From Bacteroidales bacterium (GTDB lineage: Bacteria > Bacteroidota > Bacteroidia > Bacteroidales > UBA932), in contig JALOCI010000005.1 in the NCBI GenBank assembly GCA_023227835.1, positions 1 to 64,000 on the forward strand: 64,000 nucleotides of DNA, read 5' to 3'. Below, piece by piece: positions 58,952-64,000 of the stretch. How positions within the stretch are numbered: the stretch's first letter is position 1; the number at the start of each line of letters is the position of its first letter. The notes beneath the pieces were generated by a model. That model ran no database searches. It saw only the letters and a list, made by a program, of their open reading frames with translations, and was not told the DNA's origin. A program made the translations under genes and the position numbers.

Positions 58952-60325
58952 TTATTTTATCTCTGTTCCTTTAAGTGTTGCTGACGTGCAGGAGGTGATT
59001 CTTATTTTTACAAAATCACCGGTTTTATGTTCCCCTGCCGGGAAGACACACATTTTGTTCTGTTGGTTTCTCCCGCACAGTTCCTTATCTGATTTTTTCG
59101 AGGGTCCTTCAACAAGGACCTCAAACTCCTTCCCAAGATCTGCCTGATTGCTTATAAGAGAAAGTTCGTTCTGAAGTGCAATAACCTCATTGAGCCTTCT
59201 AGTCTTAACCTCTGAAGGCACATCATCCGCGTAGTGTCTCGCAGCTTTTGTGTTTGGCCGTTCTGAATACTGAAACATAAAAGCGGTGTAATAACCAACC
59301 TCTTTCATGACAGAGAGTGTTTGCAAGTGATCTTCCTCGGTCTCTCCGCAGAATCCGGTGATTATGTCTGTGCTTATAGAGCAGTCAGGGATTATATCGC
59401 GTATTTTTTTTACTCGCTCCAGATATCCCTGCCTTGTATACTTCCTGTTCATCTTGTCAAGCATATTGTCGCTTCCTGATTGCACAGGAAGGTGTATATG
59501 CTTGCATATATTCTCGTACATAGCCATTGTATGTATTACGGAATCTCCCATATCCTTGGGGTGGGAAGTTGAGAAACGTACTCTTAGCTTCGGGCTGATC
59601 AGGGCTACTCTTTCGAGCAGCCGGGCAAAGTTTGTTGTCTTAGTCGGATTTGACTCATCAAACCAATGGTATGAATCGACATTCTGTCCCAAAAGAGTTA
59701 CCTCCTTATATCCGTTTTCAAAAAGTTCTGTTGCCTCTCTTATAATACTTTCCGGATCCCTGCTTCTTTCACCGCCTCTTACATAAGGTACCACACAGTA
59801 TGTACACATGTTATTACAACCACGCATTATGGATATAAATGCGCTGACTCCGTTCTTGTCCATTCTTACAGGAGATATGTCAGCATAGGTCTCCTCCTGG
59901 GAAAGAATTGTGTTTATCTGTTTGTCTCCTCCCCGTATTTGCGTCAGGAGCCTTGGCAGATCCCTATAGGAGTCAGGCCCGGCGACAAGATCTACTGCTG
60001 CATGATTTAAAAGCTCATCTTTGAGCCTTTCTGCCATGCAACCCAGTATGCCGACTGTCAGACCGGATTTTTTCTTTTTTAGAACCTTAAAAAAGTCAAG
60101 CCGGCCCCAGATCCGTTGCTCGGCATTATCCCGGATAGAGCATGTGTTAACTAGGATAAGGTCTGCCTCTTCTATCTTCTCACAAAGCGCGTAACCTGCA
60201 TTTTGCAATATAGAGAGAACGACCTCGCTGTCATTGACGTTCATCTGACAGCCGTATGTCTCTATGAAAAGCTGTGGTAGCTTGTTGTTGAATACAGGTT
60301 TTACGGAATGATATTTGTTGATCAT
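58952..60325 (-). CDS. miaB: tRNA-2-methylthio-N6-dimethylallyladenosine synthase
   Basis: 457 aa. MiaB adds the methylthio group to i6A37 in tRNAs reading UNN codons. The N-terminal UPF0004 cluster has Cys in ETYGCQMNVNDSE, VNTCSIRDNAE and GCMAERLK. The radical SAM motif is RGCNNMCTYCVVPYVRGGERS (CxxxCxxC), and TRAM occupies about 385-457. The start MINKYHSVKPVFNNKLPQLF is short but consistent. A minus-strand TATATTTG (60350-60343) is a candidate -7. The OsmC gene follows. Confidence 0.96.
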   Translation of the reverse strand: MINKYHSVKPVFNNKLPQLFIETYGCQMNVNDSEVVLSILQNAGYALCEKIEEADLILVNTCSIRDNAEQRIWGRLDFFKVLKKKKSGLTVGILGCMAERLKDELLNHAAVDLVAGPDSYRDLPRLLTQIRGGDKQINTILSQEETYADISPVRMDKNGVSAFISIMRGCNNMCTYCVVPYVRGGERSRDPESIIREATELFENGYKEVTLLGQNVDSYHWFDESNPTKTTNFARLLERVALISPKLRVRFSTSHPKDMGDSVIHTMAMYENICKHIHLPVQSGSDNMLDKMNRKYTRQGYLERVKKIRDIIPDCSISTDIITGFCGETEEDHLQTLSVMKEVGYYTAFMFQYSERPNTKAARHYADDVPSEVKTRRLNEVIALQNELSLISNQADLGKEFEVLVEGPSKKSDKELCGRNQQNKMCVFPAGEHKTGDFVKIRITSCTSATLKGTEIK

Positions 60326-60342
60326 GATTTCAAATTATTCTG

Positions 60343-60368
60343 CAAATATAGCCTTTTTTATACCTTTG
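60343..60368. promoter_or_regulatory. Divergent -7 elements for miaB (minus) and the LEA-like gene (plus)
   Basis: The minus strand reads TATATTTG at 60350-60343 and the plus strand TACCTTTG at 60361-60368; both match TAnnTTTG. They lie 18 and 19 bases from their respective start codons. Confidence 0.55.
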
Positions 60369-60386
60369 CAGATAATCAAAGTTAAG

Positions 60387-60851
60387 ATGAAAAGATCTCT
60401 TCCTCTTGCGATAATAATAATTCTATTGTCTGCAGCTTGTACAAACTACAAAAATATTGAAGTCCGGTCTGTGAAACTAAATAGCTTCAAGCTGATAAGC
60501 ACATCCAGGGCCAGCATAGAACTGGACTATATTATAAACAATCCGACAGGCACTGCAATCATTCTCTCCTCCGGCGAGGGCATTATTACTAAAAAAGGAT
60601 TTGATTTTGCACAATTGGAGATTCAGAGGCCGGATACACTTCCTGCTAAATCAATAAAAACAGGGAAACTTGTGATTGACGCAACATTACTTGACCCGAT
60701 CTCCCTGCTCTCTATGGGGCTGAATATCTCAAGCTGGAAGGCTGAAGATTTCCATGTGAATACTAAAATGGTTTTCAGGACAACTTCCGGATACAAAAAG
60801 ACTTTGAGGCATAAGAATATTCCACTTAAGGATCTGATAAACAAGTTTTAA
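60387..60851 (+). CDS. LEA14/WHy-domain lipoprotein
   Basis: 154 aa from the ATG at 60387; the earlier frame from 60315 crosses the divergent promoters. A lipoprotein signal MKRSLPLAIIIILLSAAC ends in Cys18. The body (VRSVKLNSFKLISTSRASIELDYIINNPTGTAIILSSGEG) is the water-stress/LEA type 2 beta-sandwich with the NPT motif, as in Bacteroidetes lipoproteins of this family. It probably resides in the periplasm and may buffer stress. The SPOR protein gene follows after 2 bases, so they form an operon. Confidence 0.8.
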   Translation: MKRSLPLAIIIILLSAACTNYKNIEVRSVKLNSFKLISTSRASIELDYIINNPTGTAIILSSGEGIITKKGFDFAQLEIQRPDTLPAKSIKTGKLVIDATLLDPISLLSMGLNISSWKAEDFHVNTKMVFRTTSGYKKTLRHKNIPLKDLINKF

Positions 60852-60853
60852 CT

Positions 60854-61363
60854 ATGAAAAAAACCGTATTCTTAATATTGCTTTTCATGACAAGTTCGCT
60901 ACTTGTATATTCTCAGGAAACAGAACCGGTGCGGGATACAGTTGTAGTTGCGCCTAAACCGCCTCTGTTGGATTCAACGCTTTTGAACAAAAATATTTTC
61001 TCTGTACTAAAAGAGACAGGTCCTTCAATGAACCGGGTTACAATTGATCAGAATCCCAATATAGAATCTCTTCTTCAAAGACATATAACAAACTCAGCCG
61101 GAAGAAAAATTACCGGTTATCGCGTCAGGATATTCTTTGATAACAAGCAAGATGCGAGAAACAAATCGGAGGCTATCGCAGGACAGTTTGCCTCGCAATT
61201 TCCTGAAATCAGGGTTTACTCGACATACGAGAAACCTTTCTTCAAAGTCACCGTGGGTGATTTCAGGACCAAATCCGAAGCGATGCAGTTATTAAGGAAA
61301 ATAGAAGGAGAATACAGATCTGTCTTTCTGGTAAAGGAGACGATTAATTATCCTGCGATTTAG
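60854..61363 (+). CDS. SPOR-domain protein
   Basis: 169 aa. A signal peptide (MKKTVFLILLFMTSSLLVYSQ) is followed by a short linker and a C-terminal SPOR domain (about 90-169): ITGYRVRIFFDNKQDARNKSEAIAGQFASQFPEIRVYSTYEKPFFKVTVGDFRTKSEAMQLLRKI. SPOR domains bind denuded septal peptidoglycan. The gene is co-directional with the LEA-like lipoprotein and 2 bases apart. Its last 20 bases overlap the convergent glsB 3' end. Confidence 0.9.
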   Translation: MKKTVFLILLFMTSSLLVYSQETEPVRDTVVVAPKPPLLDSTLLNKNIFSVLKETGPSMNRVTIDQNPNIESLLQRHITNSAGRKITGYRVRIFFDNKQDARNKSEAIAGQFASQFPEIRVYSTYEKPFFKVTVGDFRTKSEAMQLLRKIEGEYRSVFLVKETINYPAI

Positions 61364-62411
61364 TATCTGAGCCTTTTTTCTTTACAACTTTTTTTATCCC
61401 CGACGGAAGTTTTCCGACGATTTTATCCTGAGCTTTAACGCTTTTAGTTATCAGCGGCTTTGTCGATGTCCACCATTTAGATCTTAGTTTGTTGGCAAGC
61501 TGAAGGATAGGAGATATGTGCCTCTCTATTTTTTCCGGATAAATGTGGCTTATATTAACAAGTATTCCTGTCTCCTCAACACCGCCGAAGCCTCCGTTTA
61601 TTGATGTGCCGAATACCTTCATCGACGGACTGAGATTCATGTACGAATTGATAAGCGGCGGTATATTTTCACCCAGTGTCCTTACCTCTCTAGACAACGT
61701 TTTGTATGAATCCTTATAGTCATTCGCATTAAATAGCTCTTTGTAATATGGGTTTGAAGAGTCAAAATCAAGTGGCTCGAAAGGTGTTACAAGATGTTCT
61801 TTATCAGGGAAAAATGTATTTAGGAAGTTGAGTAAAATATTTCTGGCTCGTAAATTATATGATGTGTACATTGTGACTTTGCCGAAGAAATATTTGATTT
61901 TCGGATATTTGACTACGAGAGCGCCAAGTCCGTCCCACAGGTTGTCAAGTGAGTATAACCCTTTATGCTTGATGTTTGTTCCCTGGTAGTTCGGTTGAAT
62001 GAAGGAGCGGCCTAATTCTATTGTAAATGGGAGATAATCCTTTATAAAGGTATCTGAAAACTCAAACAACTCATGTGTGGCCATTTTCTTGGTTTCAAGG
62101 CCTGTGCACTGTATGTACCTGTATCCTCCGATTATCTCCTGATCTTTCGGATCCCAGACCAGAAGCTGTTTGTATGGTGTATGCGGGTCAATATCAAATT
62201 CGTCTATATCTATTGGCTTACCCGTTCCACCTCCGGAGAGTCTGAAGGATATCTCTCTAAGTCGTCCGATCTCGTTCATGGTATGGGGAGAATCGTGAGC
62301 TGTTATCTCATATAATTTGTTGTCTCCCTTTCGTGTGTGACGTATGAACTTGTCACTTGTGAGCTCATTTATTATAAGCTTACGGTCTACAGGAGGTATA
62401 ACTGGTTCCAT
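61344..62411 (-). CDS. glsB: Glycine-lipid/ornithine-lipid N-acyltransferase (OlsB/GlsB-like)
   Basis: 355 aa from the ATG at 62411, which starts 2 bases after glsA ends; an upstream ATG at 62459 would overlap glsA by 46 bases and is rejected. The GNAT-type hemolysin/OlsB fold shows IGRLREISFRLSGGGTG, KQLLVWDPKDQEIIGGYRY and FIQPNYQGTNIKHKGLYSLDNLWDG. In Bacteroides, GlsB N-acylates glycine with a 3-hydroxy fatty acyl chain and GlsA adds the second acyl chain; the adjacent pair here matches that gene order. Ornithine as substrate is the alternative. Confidence 0.85.
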   Translation of the reverse strand: MEPVIPPVDRKLIINELTSDKFIRHTRKGDNKLYEITAHDSPHTMNEIGRLREISFRLSGGGTGKPIDIDEFDIDPHTPYKQLLVWDPKDQEIIGGYRYIQCTGLETKKMATHELFEFSDTFIKDYLPFTIELGRSFIQPNYQGTNIKHKGLYSLDNLWDGLGALVVKYPKIKYFFGKVTMYTSYNLRARNILLNFLNTFFPDKEHLVTPFEPLDFDSSNPYYKELFNANDYKDSYKTLSREVRTLGENIPPLINSYMNLSPSMKVFGTSINGGFGGVEETGILVNISHIYPEKIERHISPILQLANKLRSKWWTSTKPLITKSVKAQDKIVGKLPSGIKKVVKKKGSDTKSQDN

Positions 62412-62413
62412 TT

Positions 62414-63241
62414 TTAAGGTTTTAGTGAATAAACAATAGTTCGGATCTTTTCGGTCCACGTAGCAGGTGTACCATTTTGCGCAATCTCTGTCCAGGGGAT
62501 AGGATCGCCTATATATACTTCAAAATTCCCGCCACGTTGCTTGAACATTTCACGGGGTAACAAAATAAGTTCATAATTGAACTTCAGACCGATCCTCTTT
62601 CGAAAATTTGCGAACTTATAGAAAAAGCCGGAATTTTTCCCGTTAAAATAAAGAGGGACAATGTCTCGTTCATACTTGACAGCCTGGTTAATAAACCCCT
62701 TTTTCCACTCCAGGTCTGTTATCTCATTTCCTATCAGTCTTGAACAAAGCCCGGCAGGGAAAGTGATAATCTGATTGTCAGATTTATACTCTTGCTGTAT
62801 CTTGGCAGCAATCCCGGCACTTTGTCTGCCATATTTATTAACTGGCACAAAAATTGGTTTGAGAGGCTCTATTGCCGTCAAAAGGTCATTGACAACAAAA
62901 CGTATTTTATTGTTAAAATGGTTTCCAAGAATATCCATAAGAATTATACCGTCGAAGCCACCGAGAGGATGGTTGGAGACTATGATATACCTTTTACCGG
63001 GAATAAGCTTCTCAACTCCTTTAATCTTATAGCTAGCCTTGAGATCCCTTACACTGGCCGTGGCAAACTCCACTCCTCTGAGGTTTCCGTACTTGCTCAG
63101 TATATCATTTATCTCATCCTGACAGATGAGTTTTTCTATCCATCGGATCAAAAAACCAGGGATAAACTTCAGAAGGCCGGGGTTTTTAGACTTAATAACG
63201 GACCTGACGTCAACTCTCAGTTCGGTGCTCTCTGTTGCCAT
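62414..63241 (-). CDS. glsA: Lyso-glycine-lipid O-acyltransferase (GlsA/PlsC-like)
   Basis: 275 aa. The PlsC-type motif reads YIIVSNHPLGGFDGIIL (NHPxGxxDG), and the second block is TFPAGLCSRLIG. Later blocks ERDIVPLYFNGKNSGFFYKF and ELILLPREMFKQRGG with IGDPIPW match the paralogue at 11480-12322. It precedes glsB with a 2-base gap, so the pair makes a two-step lipid O- and N-acylation unit. It probably acts on the inner membrane. glsA is first in the operon, divergent from rpoN with 67 bases between starts. Confidence 0.85.
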   Translation of the reverse strand: MATESTELRVDVRSVIKSKNPGLLKFIPGFLIRWIEKLICQDEINDILSKYGNLRGVEFATASVRDLKASYKIKGVEKLIPGKRYIIVSNHPLGGFDGIILMDILGNHFNNKIRFVVNDLLTAIEPLKPIFVPVNKYGRQSAGIAAKIQQEYKSDNQIITFPAGLCSRLIGNEITDLEWKKGFINQAVKYERDIVPLYFNGKNSGFFYKFANFRKRIGLKFNYELILLPREMFKQRGGNFEVYIGDPIPWTEIAQNGTPATWTEKIRTIVYSLKP

Positions 63242-63308
63242 AGATACAAGGATTATCAGAACGCGAAGTTAAATAAAAATCATATCTTTGCACAAATGCT
63301 CCGTTAAT

Positions 63309-64000
63309 ATGTTAAAACAGGGTTTACAGCAGAAATTAGTACAAAAGCTCTCACCATTACAGATCCAGACAATTAAATTGCTTGAGTTGCCTACACTTGA
63401 GCTTGAGCAAAGGGTTAAAAAGGAGCTTGAGGAGAATCCCGTGCTGGATGAGGTGTCTGAAGGGGATGATGGAGACGAGCGTGGCGAGGGAAATGTCTCT
63501 CTGAGCGAATACAACTCGGACGACCAGATTCCATCATATAAGCTCTATGCTAACAATCAAGGAAAGGATCTTAAACCTCAGTACAATATTTTTTCCGTTA
63601 AGGAGAGTTTTCATCAGAGTCTGATTTCACAACTGGGATACAGCCTGATGGAGCCGCGCGAAAAAAATATAGCACGTTTCATAATCGGCAGTCTTGATGA
63701 TGACGGATATTTGCGAAGGGATCTGGACTCTTTATCAGACGATATTTCATTCCGGTTAGGGATTAATACAACTGAGAGGGAGCTTGAGCATATTCTGCTT
63801 AAGATACAGGAGTTCGAACCGGTGGGAGTTGGTGCCAGAGATCTTCAGGAGTGTCTCCTTTTACAAATCAGGGCAAACAATAAGACTCCGGAACAGAAAC
63901 TTGCCGAAAAAATACTTGCCGACCATTTTAGTGAATTTACCAAAAAGCATTATCAGAAGATTATGTCTAAGCTTTCAATCAATGAAGATCAGCTTAAAGA
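63309..64000 (+). CDS. rpoN: RNA polymerase sigma-54 factor (partial, runs off the window)
   Basis: The gene is open from the ATG at 63309 to the window end, so only about 230 codons are seen. It begins MLKQGLQQKLVQKLSPLQIQTIKLLELPTLELEQRVKKELEENPVL, the Gln-rich activator-interacting region I of sigma-54. This is followed by an acidic stretch and the core-binding region II (LLKIQEFEPVGVGARDLQECLLLQI). The HTH and RpoN box lie beyond the window. Sigma-54 directs transcription from -24/-12 promoters with AAA+ activators. The assignment is firm despite the truncation. Confidence 0.96.
   Translation, partial: MLKQGLQQKLVQKLSPLQIQTIKLLELPTLELEQRVKKELEENPVLDEVSEGDDGDERGEGNVSLSEYNSDDQIPSYKLYANNQGKDLKPQYNIFSVKESFHQSLISQLGYSLMEPREKNIARFIIGSLDDDGYLRRDLDSLSDDISFRLGINTTERELEHILLKIQEFEPVGVGARDLQECLLLQIRANNKTPEQKLAEKILADHFSEFTKKHYQKIMSKLSINEDQLK

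Noticed and set aside
1..64000. CRISPR array
   Set aside because: No regularly spaced repeats with unique spacers were found; the heptamer tracts and iterons lack spacer structure.

Overview
The window looks like chromosome of an anaerobic Bacteroidales bacterium (Bacteroidetes). The evidence is Bacteroidetes-type promoters (-7 TAnnTTTG, often with a -33 TTG/TTTG about 19-20 bp upstream), A-rich start sites without Shine-Dalgarno sequences, many lipoproteins with a Cys after a short signal, TonB-type outer membrane proteins, fimbrillin/FISUMP proteins, a glycine-lipid synthase pair, BtuB-BtuG, rubrerythrin with PerR, and anaerobic NrdDG. No genus can be named from the sequence alone.

Layout. 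0.1-5.1 kb: two lipoprotein genes, a decayed DUF4143-type ATPase, an S41 peptidase, and an SPFH protein with a 56-residue ribbon-helix-helix partner. 5.3-12.3 kb: GH89 alpha-N-acetylglucosaminidase, proB-proA, galK, a cold-shock protein and an acyltransferase. 12.5-25.6 kb: a 7TM/PAS/GAF histidine kinase; asnA behind an Asn-codon leader peptide and terminator; a HAD phosphatase; a phytoene-desaturase-like oxidoreductase; an operon of NMT1-like binding protein, Cache histidine kinase and PP2C response regulator; and an ECF sigma factor with a membrane-anchored partner. 25.7-32.2 kb: FKBP isomerase, S41 peptidase, a probable lasso-peptide cyclase with its precursor, and a small haem-b/superoxide-reductase-like cluster. 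32.2-48.1 kb: nrdD-nrdG under a cobalamin riboswitch, PerR-rubrerythrin, an outer membrane beta-barrel receptor, LytTR regulator, metallophosphoesterase, fimbrillin-FISUMP protein, Smr protein, and a BlaI/M56 pair.

48.43-54.33 kb is an integrated element of about 5.9 kb at the 3' end of tRNA-Leu(CAA). It carries a tyrosine recombinase, an excisionase-like protein, a replication-initiator-like protein, several unknown genes, arm-type repeats at both ends, an iteron-like region, and its own terminator for the tRNA it interrupts. 54.5-64 kb returns to chromosome: an outer membrane protein, a second cobalamin riboswitch with btuB-btuG, OsmC, miaB, a LEA-like lipoprotein, a SPOR protein, the glycine-lipid synthases glsB and glsA, and the start of rpoN.

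The strongest new-looking items are the complete asparagine attenuator in front of asnA and the orphan lasso-peptide pair (cyclase lacking the glutaminase Cys plus a 41-residue precursor). Next come the operators wrapped around the BlaI, SPFH and PerR promoters or starts, the cobalamin riboswitch on nrdDG, and the iteron/arm-site architecture of the tRNA-Leu element. All functions are inferred from sequence reading only; no database search was run.
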